Below, one piece after another: positions 51,377 through 58,834 of a stretch of 64,000 nucleotides of DNA; the first letter of the stretch is position 1; each line of letters begins with the position of its first letter. Location: positions 3,224,001 through 3,288,000 of the forward strand of contig OY970265.1 in assembly GCA_963715675.1 (NCBI GenBank). Direction: 5' to 3'. The notes beneath the pieces were generated by a model. It saw nothing but the letters and a program-made list of their open reading frames with translations. It searched no databases and had not been told where the DNA came from. A program made the translations under genes and the position numbers. Source of the stretch: DASVWZ01 sp963715675. Lineage in GTDB: Bacteria; Acidobacteriota; Terriglobia; Terriglobales; Acidobacteriaceae.

Positions 51377-51640
51377 ATGTTCGCCCGCAAGATTCAAGTC
51401 CAGTACGAGCAGAACGGCCAGCGGCTTCCCTGCCCGCTCAAGTGGTTAGACAGCTTTTCCATGCGTAACTTCACTAACGCCAGCGTTTTCGACGCCACCC
51501 TGCCGGTGGGCGATGGCCTGATGGAGATCGGGACCCAGGTCCCCAGAGAAGAACTGAGGGCGGCCATGGAGGACTGGTTCCACAGAAAGAACTACCTGCC
51601 AAAGGACATCGGGTTGCTACTTGCAGAAATTCGCGGATAA
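51377..51640 (+). CDS. Small hypothetical protein downstream of the kinase
   Basis: An 87-residue frame from ATG 51377, 13 bp after the kinase stop, so probably in the same transcript. It reads IQVQYEQNGQRLPCPLKWLD, then MEIGTQVPREELRAAMEDWF and LPKDIGLLLAEIRG. No signal peptide, membrane helix or known domain is visible. The amphipathic C-terminal helix and mixed composition look like a genuine folded protein. Function unknown; possibly a kinase-linked partner. Confidence 0.55.
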   Translation: MFARKIQVQYEQNGQRLPCPLKWLDSFSMRNFTNASVFDATLPVGDGLMEIGTQVPREELRAAMEDWFHRKNYLPKDIGLLLAEIRG

Positions 51641-51651
51641 GTGATATGGAT

Positions 51652-51701
51652 CACAGAAGAATTCTGTGCTGGGGTCGATGATCGACCTATCTCAATGAGA
51701 T
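51652..51701. promoter_or_regulatory. Three consecutive short palindromes upstream of a sigma-54-like promoter
   Basis: CACAGAA (51652-51658) with TTCTGTG (51662-51668); GGTCGAT (51673-51679) with ATCGACC (51681-51687); ATCTCA (51689-51694) with TGAGAT (51696-51701). All arms are perfect and the centres are 20 and 15 bp apart. Spacers of 3, 1 and 1 base are too small for ordinary RNA loops in two of the three, so DNA-binding sites are more likely. They lie 69 to 118 bp upstream of the -12 element at 51770, where enhancer-binding proteins of sigma-54 promoters usually bind. Confidence 0.5.
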
Positions 51702-51755
51702 TTTGTGCTTGCTGTTGGAAGGTGAAGGGCAGTATTTTTTGCATCCAATCAGATG

Positions 51756-51771
51756 TGGCATGAAGTTTGCT
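51756..51771 (+). promoter_or_regulatory. Candidate sigma-54 (-24/-12) promoter
   Basis: TGGCATG, four bases, then TTGCT matches the sigma-54 consensus TGGCACG-N4-TTGCW with one mismatch and exact GG-to-GC spacing (51757-51758 and 51769-51770). Transcription would begin near 51782, only about 3 bp before the ATG of the small membrane protein, implying a nearly leaderless message. No sigma-54 activator is encoded in this window. Confidence 0.5.
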
Positions 51772-51784
51772 AGTGAAATCGATC

Positions 51785-51988
51785 ATGGCCAATGTAGTGA
51801 GTTTCGACCGAGGGAGTCGCACCAGACCCGGGCATCTGCGGGTTCGCAGTAATGTGTATGAGTTCCCGCAAGATGCAGCAGTAGAGGCCGAGTGGAGGTG
51901 GAAGTTTGTGGGTTGGGTGGTCATGGCCGGAGTAAGCACCCTCGGCTGGGGTGCAATCATCCTGGCGGTCGAACACTTCGTTCGCTGA
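51785..51988 (+). CDS. Small single-helix membrane protein
   Basis: A 67-residue protein from ATG 51785 (MANVVSFDRGSRTRPGH). The first 40 residues are soluble and basic; WKFVGWVVMAGVSTLGWGAIIL forms one membrane helix near the C-terminus, followed by AVEHFVR. No ribosome binding site precedes the ATG, consistent with leaderless translation from the sigma-54-like promoter. A TTG at 51767 adds six residues but lies inside that promoter. No homologue comes to mind. The coding claim rests on the clear helix and the promoter. Confidence 0.55.
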   Translation: MANVVSFDRGSRTRPGHLRVRSNVYEFPQDAAVEAEWRWKFVGWVVMAGVSTLGWGAIILAVEHFVR

Positions 51989-52234
51989 GCCTAGCGTGAT
52001 TTGCCCACACCACCAGAGAGTTCTCACCCACTCTAGTCTGGTTCTGGCGGCGGGCGCGTCTCCGATCCCTCTCAGTGAATCTTGCAGCTAAGGCGGTTCT
52101 CGCGAATCGTGCAGAGTGCGTGCCCCTATGGGCAAAGCCCGCGTCTGTATCGACTCCGGGCAGCACGGCCGAAACCGTGCCTTTGCACGGTCACAGCTTC
52201 CCTATACGGCAGGTCGAAAACTGACCTAACTCCT
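51989..52234. other. Convergent intergenic region with inverted repeats
   Basis: Between the small membrane protein and the cysteine-rich gene. GGGC (52130-52133) with GCCC (52137-52140), and GCACGG (52163-52168) with CCGTGC (52175-52180), then GCACGG again at 52185-52190, can form small hairpins on either strand. No T-run follows. It may hold a bidirectional terminator or a small structured RNA; I see no gene. Confidence 0.35.
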
Positions 52235-52891
52235 TCACGGAACGATGATGCGGCTTCCGGTGTCCTCGGGCGCAATCATGCCGGGCTGCTTCTCGGGAAA
52301 CTGGCGAAACAGAAAATCGATGAAAGCCCGGGAGCGCGGCCTTCCCGAGGCAAGGGAATATCCCATGCGCAGCCAGAATACGAGTGCCTGGAAGACCTCG
52401 GAATCGCGCAGCCGAGAATACCCCAGGTGCTTCTCCTCTTCCTCGCGATACCCCTTCAGTAAATCCCGGAGTTCGGCGACCACTGCCAGCTGCCCCGTGC
52501 CGGCAAGCGAATTCTCAACGTGCAGACCCGAGTTCACCAGGGTTTCGTAGGTCTTTGCCATCGCCGCGAGCGCGGCGATCAGATCGCTGTCTCGGAGGCT
52601 GCGGTCCTGGCGCGCCGGTTTCGCCAGAGCGAAACTCACTCCCATGATTAAGGGGTCATGCTCGGACAGGAATCGCTCGCTGATCTCCAGGGTTGGGAAC
52701 AGCGCGCTCTGGTCGAGGCTTTCCATGGGACGAGGCTTTTCATGGTCCCGAGCCTGCCGCAGGTACACACAGTCGCTCGGGCAGTCGAGCGTCACCTCGC
52801 GCTGCTCTCCGCAGCATTGCGGGCAAATGCGTCCATGCACCGCTGGACAGAAACGCTTCTCTTTGCGGGTTTCGCAGATGGCGCAGCTCAC
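52235..52891 (-). CDS. Hypothetical protein with N-terminal cysteine-rich zinc-binding region
   Basis: A 218-residue protein from GTG 52891, preceded by AGAGGAA. The first 45 residues hold nine cysteines (SCAICETRKEKRFCPAVHG, RICPQCCGEQ, LDCPSDCVYL) that probably bind zinc. The rest is helical (SDLIAALAAMAKTYETLV, QLAVVAELRDLLKGYREEEE, SEVFQALVFWLRMGYSLA). I recall similar unnamed proteins in acidobacteria but no function. No signal peptide; cytoplasmic. Confidence 0.7.
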   Translation of the reverse strand: MSCAICETRKEKRFCPAVHGRICPQCCGEQREVTLDCPSDCVYLRQARDHEKPRPMESLDQSALFPTLEISERFLSEHDPLIMGVSFALAKPARQDRSLRDSDLIAALAAMAKTYETLVNSGLHVENSLAGTGQLAVVAELRDLLKGYREEEEKHLGYSRLRDSEVFQALVFWLRMGYSLASGRPRSRAFIDFLFRQFPEKQPGMIAPEDTGSRIIVP

Positions 52892-53118
52892 GGGGGATTC
52901 CTCTCCACTGATTATGACATGCAGGTTCGGGTGAGAGCTTGAGCTTGACCACCAAGGACGAGAAGTATCCTGAAGGAAACTGCCAAACCCAGGACTTTCG
53001 CGATCCTTCGTGTCCAGCGGTCATGGTTGGGTCATCTCCATCGTAAAACTGGCCGGCGCAGCCAAGTCTCCAAACACTCCCTGACCGTGATAACGTCTAA
53101 GAGCCAGAGAGCCTCGAC

Positions 53119-53874
53119 TTGGAATCGCCGACATTCAGCATCGTGCTGCCTGCCTACAACGAGGCGGAGCGGATTGCCGTCACCCTTGACAAGGTGATGC
53201 GGTACGTCGCGCAGCGCGGCGGGCGCACCGAAGTGATCGTGGTGAACGACGGATCAACCGATTCTACGGCGGACATGGTCCGCGAGTCTGCGGGCCGGCA
53301 TCCGGCGCTGCGATTGGTGGAGAACCCTGGGAACCGCGGCAAAGGCTACAGCGTTCGCAACGGGATGCTGCACGCACACGGCGAGGTTCTGCTGTTCAGT
53401 GATGCCGATCTGTCTTCGCCCATTGATGAGGCGGACAAACTTCTTGCGGCCATTCAGGCTGGCGCCGATATCGCCATCGGCTCGCGCTGGATTCAGACAG
53501 AACTGCAGGTCAAACGGCAACCGATTCACCGCCGGTTTCTCGGCCGCATGTTCAACCGGGCTCTGCGGGTAATTTTGGGCCTGAACTTCAAGGATACGCA
53601 GTGCGGCTTCAAAGCCTTTAACCGGCACGCCGCAGAAACGGTGTTTCCGCAGCAGCGAATCGAGCGTTGGGGATTCGATCCTGAACTGCTTTACCTGGCG
53701 AAACGGTCCAGCTTGAAAATTGAGGAAGTCCCAGTCGAGTGGTCACACCGGGAGGGAACCCGGATTCATCCGGTGCGCGACGGCTTGCGCATGTTTGGAG
53801 AGCTGTTCAAGATTCGGTGGAACGCCATTCGCGGCAAGTACAGCATGCGGCGTGCGATCTCCGAGTCGCTATGA
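53119..53874 (+). CDS. Dolichyl-phosphate-glucose-synthase-like glycosyltransferase family 2
   Basis: A 251-residue GT-A enzyme from TTG 53119 (MESPTFSIVLPAYNEAERI). FSIVLPAYNEAERIAVTLDK, VVNDGSTDSTADMV and LLFSDADLSSPIDEADKLL are the nucleotide- and metal-binding motifs. GLNFKDTQCGFKAFNRHAAE and VPVEWSHREGTRIHPVRDG are hallmarks of the ALG5/dolichyl-phosphate beta-glucosyltransferase branch. It would form polyprenyl-phosphate-glucose for glycan modification. No membrane helices are present. Its stop overlaps the end of the convergent zinc-ribbon gene by 6 bp. Confidence 0.9.
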   Translation: MESPTFSIVLPAYNEAERIAVTLDKVMRYVAQRGGRTEVIVVNDGSTDSTADMVRESAGRHPALRLVENPGNRGKGYSVRNGMLHAHGEVLLFSDADLSSPIDEADKLLAAIQAGADIAIGSRWIQTELQVKRQPIHRRFLGRMFNRALRVILGLNFKDTQCGFKAFNRHAAETVFPQQRIERWGFDPELLYLAKRSSLKIEEVPVEWSHREGTRIHPVRDGLRMFGELFKIRWNAIRGKYSMRRAISESL

Positions 53875-54129
53875 ACCTGCGCTTGCGGCCTGAGTCCGCA
53901 CCAGCGGCTCGGTGGAGATTTTGTCGCTTTTGACGACCAGCTTTACCTTCGAACAGCAGTCATTGCAAAGCCAACCATACCGCACCCGGCGGGACGGCCT
54001 GCTGGTGGAAGAAACGGTTTCGCCAGTTCTTGCCCCGGCATTCTCAACGTCCTCAACGCGAAATAGCCTGCCATCCCGCAGGTAGCGGAAGGGTACGGAG
54101 CAAGATGGATTGGCACATTTTGACACCAT
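53869..54129 (-). CDS. Small zinc-ribbon hypothetical protein
   Basis: An 86-residue protein from ATG 54129, preceded by AGGGGAA. CANPSCSVPFRYLRDGRLFRV with WLCNDCCSKVKLV supplies two CxxxC/CxxC pairs, a zinc-ribbon pattern found in many short acidobacterial proteins from memory. Convergent with the glycosyltransferase; the last 6 bp overlap. Function unknown. Confidence 0.68.
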   Translation of the reverse strand: MVSKCANPSCSVPFRYLRDGRLFRVEDVENAGARTGETVSSTSRPSRRVRYGWLCNDCCSKVKLVVKSDKISTEPLVRTQAASAGS

Positions 54130-54267
54130 TCAAATTCCCCTGAGAGACATTTCTGGTCGTTGGTTGCCAGCGGAACACTTACTCTATCGGTTCGTACTGA
54201 TCGGGAGAAGATTACGAGAGGACACTCCCACAACGAGGAGCCGAAAGCAGGATTCCCGCCGCACACT

Positions 54268-54651
54268 CTAGGCTGCCGAACACGCAGCTGCTCTTGCCTT
54301 CCTCGGACTCCGCCGAAATGACAACACCGCTTCCTCGACGGTGGCGTGGGTTTCAAAAACTTGTAGAAGACTGGTGAGTTCCAAAAGCTGATGAACTGTG
54401 GAGCTGGGAGCGGCCAACTTGAGTTCGCACCCTTTTGCCTGGGTCCACATCAGCGCGATCACAAGTTCGCCGAGACCAGCGGGATCGATGATTTCGATCT
54501 CGCTCAAGTCCACGACCAGCCGATGGGAATGCGGCCACAATTCGACTAATTTTTTCGAGAACTCACCGGCGTCCTGACCACAGGACATCTGCCCGTTGCA
54601 GTGAAGCAGCGAAACGCCATCCCCGGGGTCCGTTTCGAAGGCTAGTTTCAA
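54268..54651 (-). CDS. STAS-domain (anti-anti-sigma-like) protein lacking the phosphorylatable serine
   Basis: About 127 residues from TTG 54651, six bases after AGGAG; GTG 54696 is an in-frame alternative without a good ribosome site. The STAS fold is evident: GVSLLHCNGQMSCGQDAGEF, RLVVDLSEIEIIDPAGLGELV, GCELKLAAPSSTVHQLLELT. In SpoIIAA-type regulators the loop is typically D-S-S/T-G; here it is DPAGLG, so the usual phosphorylated residue is missing. It may be a constitutive or non-phosphorylated partner. No anti-sigma kinase is nearby. Confidence 0.8.
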   Translation of the reverse strand: MKLAFETDPGDGVSLLHCNGQMSCGQDAGEFSKKLVELWPHSHRLVVDLSEIEIIDPAGLGELVIALMWTQAKGCELKLAAPSSTVHQLLELTSLLQVFETHATVEEAVLSFRRSPRKARAAACSAA

Positions 54652-54895
54652 TTTCCACTCCTTGACCACCAAGCCGGGGCGGGCGGCGCTGACCACTCCA
54701 GTTCAGGCTGATTATTAGGATGTCATTATCTTACTAGGAGGACAGGACGCGGTGGCTACAAAATTGTGAATATCTGGTGAAATGTGCGATGCCCCAACGG
54801 CGTCCATTTGGAGGGTTCCTCGAGAAACCGCTCTCCCCCAAAGCGCATCCAAAGGGATTTGCATGCAGACTAACCACTGTATTGGAGGTTCGACT

Positions 54896-55390
54896 GTGCA
54901 GAAACTCGCGGTTGTGACATTGCTGTGTTGTGCGCTGGCCGGCTTCGCATCCGCCCAGCTTCCCACCAGCGGGAATGTCTTCTTCGGTTATTCCTATTTG
55001 AGCAGCTAGGTGGTGCCAGGCAATAGGATCAACCTGAACGGGTGGAATGGGTCGCTCGAAGGCAAGATTTTCCCGTTGGTTGGAATTGTAGCCGACCTGG
55101 ACGGTCACTACGGCTCGGGGTTGAGCCAGCATGATTTTCTGTTCGGCCCGCGGATTTCCGCTTCGGCTGGGAGATTTCGCCCATTTGCGCATGCGCTGTT
55201 CGGAGTTTCCCACAGCGGCGGGAACGGGAGCTCTGACACATCCTTTGCGGATGCGCTGGGCGGTGGCCTCGACCACCGTCTGGCTCGGATCGCCGGCCTC
55301 CGCATCCAGGTCGATGACTTGCAGACCCGGTCTTTCAGCAATACGCAGAACAACTTCCGGCTATCGACGGGACTGGTGTTTCGCTTCTAG
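54896..55390 (+). pseudogene. Outer-membrane beta-barrel protein gene interrupted by an in-frame TAG
   Basis: GTG 54896 follows GGAGG (54884-54888) and begins QKLAVVTLLCCALAGFASAQ, a signal peptide. The frame runs through SGNVFFGYSYLSS to TAG at 55007-55009, then continues in the same frame for 126 more codons (GNRINLNGWNGSLEGKIFPL, FGPRISASAGRFRPFAHALF, NTQNNFRLSTGLVFRF) and ends in Phe, as outer-membrane barrels do. One substitution would restore a 164-residue OmpA-like barrel. It is either a recent nonsense mutation, a sequencing error or, less likely, readthrough. Confidence 0.78.
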
Positions 55391-55433
55391 TGGCGATCGG
55401 GAAGCTGGTGTGGGAATGGCGGTTCGAGATGTT

Positions 55434-56189
55434 TCAGGGCAGAGTCCCTGGGCTGTCCACTCCTGGCGGTTCTTGCTCCCAATATTTGTGGTCGCGGAGA
55501 AAATGCTTGCGGTTCCAGAAATTCATTGCAGTGAAGAGAAAGAGCCAGACAACGCGCGCGTGTCCCATGCGCTGGAAGCGGCGGTTGGTAGTATAGACTC
55601 CGCCGGAGACAATCCCGAACTTGCGGCGGGCCACCTGTTTGCTGAGCAAGTAATCCTCGGCAAACTGCACCTGCTCGTGGAATCCTCCCAGTTCGCGAAA
55701 GCGCCGGCGCTCAAACAGCATGAACATACCGGTGGCGAACGGCTGGTGCAGGCGGGAGAGCCACTGAAACATGTCGTTGCCGAAGTAGATGGTCTTGTCG
55801 ACCCAGTTGCCGCCCTGGCAGATGATGTTGGTGGTCACGCAGTGGAGTTGCTTGCGTTGGGCCAATTCCACGGTTCGGCGAATTAAGGACGGAGATGCGG
55901 GTTGAACGTCGGCATCGAGGAAGAGAACATAATCGGTTTGCGCCCGGGCGGCTCCCGCGTTTCGGCCCACGGAGGGCATGCCGCCAGGAATCACTTCCAC
56001 GTCGAGGCGGTCGCGGAAACCCATGACGATTTCGGGCGTTCCATCGATCGATCCGGCATCAGCGACTAACACTTTCGTATTCCGCATCTCCGGGTAATCC
56101 TGATTGGCCAGCGAATTCAACAAAAGCGGAATCAGTTTCGCTTCGTTCTTGGCTGGAATCACGATCGTCAGACCGCTCGTGGTATTCAT
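55434..56189 (-). CDS. Glycosyltransferase family 2
   Basis: A 251-residue GT-A enzyme from ATG 56189 (MNTTSGLTIVIPAKNEAKLI). VIPAKNEAKLIPLLLNSLAN, VADAGSIDGTPEIV and YVLFLDADVQPASP are the donor- and metal-binding motifs; ERRRFRELGGFHEQVQFAED is the acceptor-side motif. A hydrophobic stretch near the C-terminus (VVWLFLFTAMNFW) may touch the membrane. Its first 131 bp overlap the end of the phosphoesterase gene in another frame, an unusually long overlap. Acceptor unknown. Confidence 0.88.
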   Translation of the reverse strand: MNTTSGLTIVIPAKNEAKLIPLLLNSLANQDYPEMRNTKVLVADAGSIDGTPEIVMGFRDRLDVEVIPGGMPSVGRNAGAARAQTDYVLFLDADVQPASPSLIRRTVELAQRKQLHCVTTNIICQGGNWVDKTIYFGNDMFQWLSRLHQPFATGMFMLFERRRFRELGGFHEQVQFAEDYLLSKQVARRKFGIVSGGVYTTNRRFQRMGHARVVWLFLFTAMNFWNRKHFLRDHKYWEQEPPGVDSPGTLP

Positions 56190-56868
56190 GAATCTGCACT
56201 CCTCCCGCATCGATTGTGATATAGGTCAGCCTGGAATCGACCCACCCGCCGGTGTTGTAGTAGCAGATCCCATCGCGTTCCTGTTGCATGGCATCATGGG
56301 TGTGCCCGCAGAAAATGCGGTCGGCTTTCTTGAGCCGCGCGTGAAACAGCGCTCCGGAAGCCACTTTTGCCGACATGCGCAGCCATCGCGTGTTCAAGCG
56401 GTCGATGAAGCGCGTGATCGGTTTGCCCTTCAGATCCAGGCGCTGCAACTGCAGGTAGAGCAGGGTCCCCAGGTAGTTCAAGCGGAGCGTGTTGACGATG
56501 AACTGGTCGAACTGATGACCGTGGATCGCCAGATGCTTCTTTCCGTCAAACTGCCAAATGTATTCCTGGTACACCCGTACTCCGACCAGATGCGACATGA
56601 CGTCGGTCAGGCCCTGGTCGTGATTGCCTTCGACCCAGACGACCTCGATGTTGCGTTTGGGATTGGAGAGTTTGCGGATATAGCCGAGGAATTTCCAGTG
56701 TTCCTTGGTGAGCCGGCGAAAATTGAGGTCGGCAAAAATGTCGCCCAAAAGAATGAGCCGGCGGAACCGGCTCTGTTTGAGCAGGTTGGTCGCTTCCTGG
56801 ACACGGCTGCACTCCGCCCCAAGATGTACGTCGGAGAGGATCAGCGTATCGTAGACGGGCGGATCCAT
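56059..56868 (-). CDS. Metallophosphoesterase, LpxH-like (UDP-2,3-diacylglucosamine pyrophosphatase family)
   Basis: A 269-residue protein. Calcineurin-like metal ligands are present: LSDVHLG, LLGDIFADLN, VEGNHDQGL, HGHQFDQF and CGHTHDAM. This pattern and size match the YbbF/LpxH-like subgroup. Genuine LpxH makes lipid X in lipid A synthesis; this subgroup may act otherwise, so specificity is open. The C-terminal 45 residues (acidic, ERSETDSAFVEFAG) are encoded in the overlap with the glycosyltransferase gene. Start ATG 56868. Confidence 0.85.
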   Translation of the reverse strand: MDPPVYDTLILSDVHLGAECSRVQEATNLLKQSRFRRLILLGDIFADLNFRRLTKEHWKFLGYIRKLSNPKRNIEVVWVEGNHDQGLTDVMSHLVGVRVYQEYIWQFDGKKHLAIHGHQFDQFIVNTLRLNYLGTLLYLQLQRLDLKGKPITRFIDRLNTRWLRMSAKVASGALFHARLKKADRIFCGHTHDAMQQERDGICYYNTGGWVDSRLTYITIDAGGVQIHEYHERSDDRDSSQERSETDSAFVEFAGQSGLPGDAEYESVSR

Positions 56869-57023
56869 ACTCCAACCGATAACAGAGCTGTGTTACGGGG
56901 CGATGAACATACGGTGAACGAGCGGTAAAAGGATAACTCTTAAGGTAACCGCGAGTAACCGTCTGAGCCGGGAAACCGCGGCTTTGCGATGCGCCGCCAA
57001 GGTCAGGGGCCGCATTTGGCAAA

Positions 57024-57074
57024 GCGAAAAAACAAGGCCGTTTGACGAGATGCCAAGTCTCGGCAAACGGCCTT
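57024..57074 (-). terminator. Rho-independent terminator of the first kelch-type gene
   Basis: AAGGCCGTTTG (57034-57044) and CAAACGGCCTT (57064-57074) form an 11-bp stem with an inner CGAGA/TCTCG stem. Read on the minus strand it is followed by TTGTTTTTTCG. It lies 27 bp after the stop at 57101. Confidence 0.85.
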
Positions 57075-57100
57075 CCAGCAATCGATGGTTCGCGCTCTTA

Positions 57101-58552
57101 CTAGTTCACCGTCACTTGCACCGAAGTCGAAGGAATTCCGTTGGCCACGACTTCCAGATGGCTCGACCCGGTTTCCATGCCGGAGGGTACATCGAAGTTC
57201 GTGGACACGGTCTTGCTCCCGGTTGCCACCGCCATGGTGCTGTGGTCGTGAGTGCGGGCGTAGAACACGTGGCCAGAGCTGTCGTTGGTGATGCGCACGA
57301 TCGGGTAGTTGCTCGCCATCTGTGCGTCGTCGCCGTAGGTCGCGCCCTGGGACAACCCGTTGAACTGGGTGCCGGAAATTGCATAGGTGTTGCCGCGGGT
57401 GACGCTGCCCGGGAAGTTGGTAATGGTGGGAGCCCACGAACTGCGGTAGCTTCCCTTCGGGGTGTAGATTTCCATGTCCTGCGAACCATCAGTGAACAGA
57501 ATTTGGCCCGTGGGCAGTTCGAGCAGCCTTCCATAGTAGGAATCGTCATTCTTAGCATTCGGCGGTTCCGCAACCTGGGTCAGCTTGGTGCCGTTAAACT
57601 CATAGAAATGGCTCGGCGTATTGAAGATGCCGGGGCTGGCCATGACCAGCACGTTGCCAGTGATCAGCAGCGCCGCTGGAGCATCGGCGCAGTCATCTCC
57701 GTTGGGAAAATCAGGGCCAACCACCCACTTGCCCGGCATAGTCTTGATTTTCGGCGGATGGTATACCGAGGTATGGCCAGCCCCATTTGCATTGGCGCCC
57801 GTGGCAAATACGGTTCCATCGGGCCGCAACACGGCGGGGCCGACCTCCTGGGAACCTGGATCCTCCAAGCGGACATGGGTGCTGCCCGCGCTGATCCACT
57901 TTTTCGATGCATAAAGGAACTTTTCGGCATGGGGGGCGTTTTCTGCGTCGACCGTAAGCACGGTTCCATCCGGCAGCAACTCCCAGCCTTCTTCGGCATT
58001 TCGATCTTTCTTGCCCGTCCCCGGCAGGACGGTCCAGGATAGCGTCTTGGAATTCAACAGAGCAGACTCCGTGTTGTAGATGTCGGCAATCATCATTTGC
58101 CCGTTGGCGAAGATCAGGCTTGACGCGTCCCCAATGTTGCCCCAACCGCTCGGCGGATTCATCGCGGTCCAGGTGTTCTGGACAGGATCGTAAATGGCTC
58201 CCAAGTTGGTCTCGGCGGAATTGCAGAAATTGTATTCGCCGCCCTCCACCACCAACCGTCCGTCCGGCAGCACGGCGGAAGCATAGTAGAGTGGACCATA
58301 GTTGGACGGCATCGAAGCCGCCTGTGACCAGGTTCCGTTTACGTAGCTGCCGCTCGGATCGGGAGTCAGCCTCCACCAGTCGGAGGCGCAGGAGTCATGC
58401 ACCAGGACCGTGCCATCCGTCATCAGCAGGGCGGTACCCGGAGAAGGGAATGTTGGTTGATTGGTCAGCGCCTGCCAAGTTTGCGCATTGGCAAGGGCCG
58501 CCGAAATCAGGAAACAAACGACAGCCGTACTCAGAACTTTCAACAACCTCAT
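57101..58552 (-). CDS. Secreted kelch/galactose-oxidase-like beta-propeller protein, paralogue 1
   Basis: A 483-residue secreted protein (signal peptide cut near ANAQTWQ). Kelch-like blades repeat: LMTDGTVLVHD, LPDGRLVVEGGEYNF, LGAIYDPVQNTWTAM, LLPDGTVLTVDAENA, LRPDGTVFATGANANG. The C-terminal 90 residues (FPGSVTRGNTYAISGTQFNG then VRITNDSSGHVFYARTHDHS) form an immunoglobulin-like domain, as in galactose oxidase. The copper-ligand set of galactose oxidase is not evident. ATG 58552 follows AAGGGGAC. It shares an upstream element and architecture with the next gene. Substrate unknown. Confidence 0.85.
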   Translation of the reverse strand: MRLLKVLSTAVVCFLISAALANAQTWQALTNQPTFPSPGTALLMTDGTVLVHDSCASDWWRLTPDPSGSYVNGTWSQAASMPSNYGPLYYASAVLPDGRLVVEGGEYNFCNSAETNLGAIYDPVQNTWTAMNPPSGWGNIGDASSLIFANGQMMIADIYNTESALLNSKTLSWTVLPGTGKKDRNAEEGWELLPDGTVLTVDAENAPHAEKFLYASKKWISAGSTHVRLEDPGSQEVGPAVLRPDGTVFATGANANGAGHTSVYHPPKIKTMPGKWVVGPDFPNGDDCADAPAALLITGNVLVMASPGIFNTPSHFYEFNGTKLTQVAEPPNAKNDDSYYGRLLELPTGQILFTDGSQDMEIYTPKGSYRSSWAPTITNFPGSVTRGNTYAISGTQFNGLSQGATYGDDAQMASNYPIVRITNDSSGHVFYARTHDHSTMAVATGSKTVSTNFDVPSGMETGSSHLEVVANGIPSTSVQVTVN

Positions 58553-58638
58553 GGTGTCCCCTTAGTGAGATGCAACCGTAAATTCCCCAAGGCCAGCGCG
58601 CTCGGGAGTTGCGGAATTGTACCCTTTCCAGAATTCCC

Positions 58639-58659
58639 TGTATAGGGCCTATTTTCTCT
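58639..58659 (-). promoter_or_regulatory. Shared upstream element, copy at kelch paralogue 1
   Basis: A 21-bp block about 87 bp before the start codon. Read on the minus strand it begins AGAGAA and ends CCCTATACA; 18 of 21 positions match the block before paralogue 2 (60383-60403). TATACA could be a -10 hexamer. The equal distance to both genes argues for a promoter or operator. Confidence 0.6.
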
Positions 58660-58754
58660 GAAGGTTGGGTGGTAAGGCAGTCCCTTGACGCATGGCGGGC
58701 TGGGTTTGATCGACCGCACACTTCCGTGGTCAGTGCATCCGCCAGGCGGCGTCA

Positions 58755-58810
58755 GAAATAAAAAATCCACTCGCCTGTCCGGGCCGTGGCGGAAACCAGA
58801 CGAGTGGATT
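58755..58810 (-). terminator. Rho-independent terminator of the second kelch-type gene
   Basis: AATCCACTCG (58764-58773) and CGAGTGGATT (58801-58810) form a 10-bp stem. Read on the minus strand the stem ends in GGATTTTTTATTT. It starts 24 bp after the stop at 58835. Confidence 0.88.
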
Positions 58811-58834
58811 GAAGTATCACGCTGTTGCTTGCGG

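Noticed and set aside
52120..52200. Riboswitch-like structure with GGGCAAAGCCC and GCACGG repeats
   Set aside because: It lies in a convergent intergenic region, not in a leader, and fits no class that I know; described only as inverted repeats.
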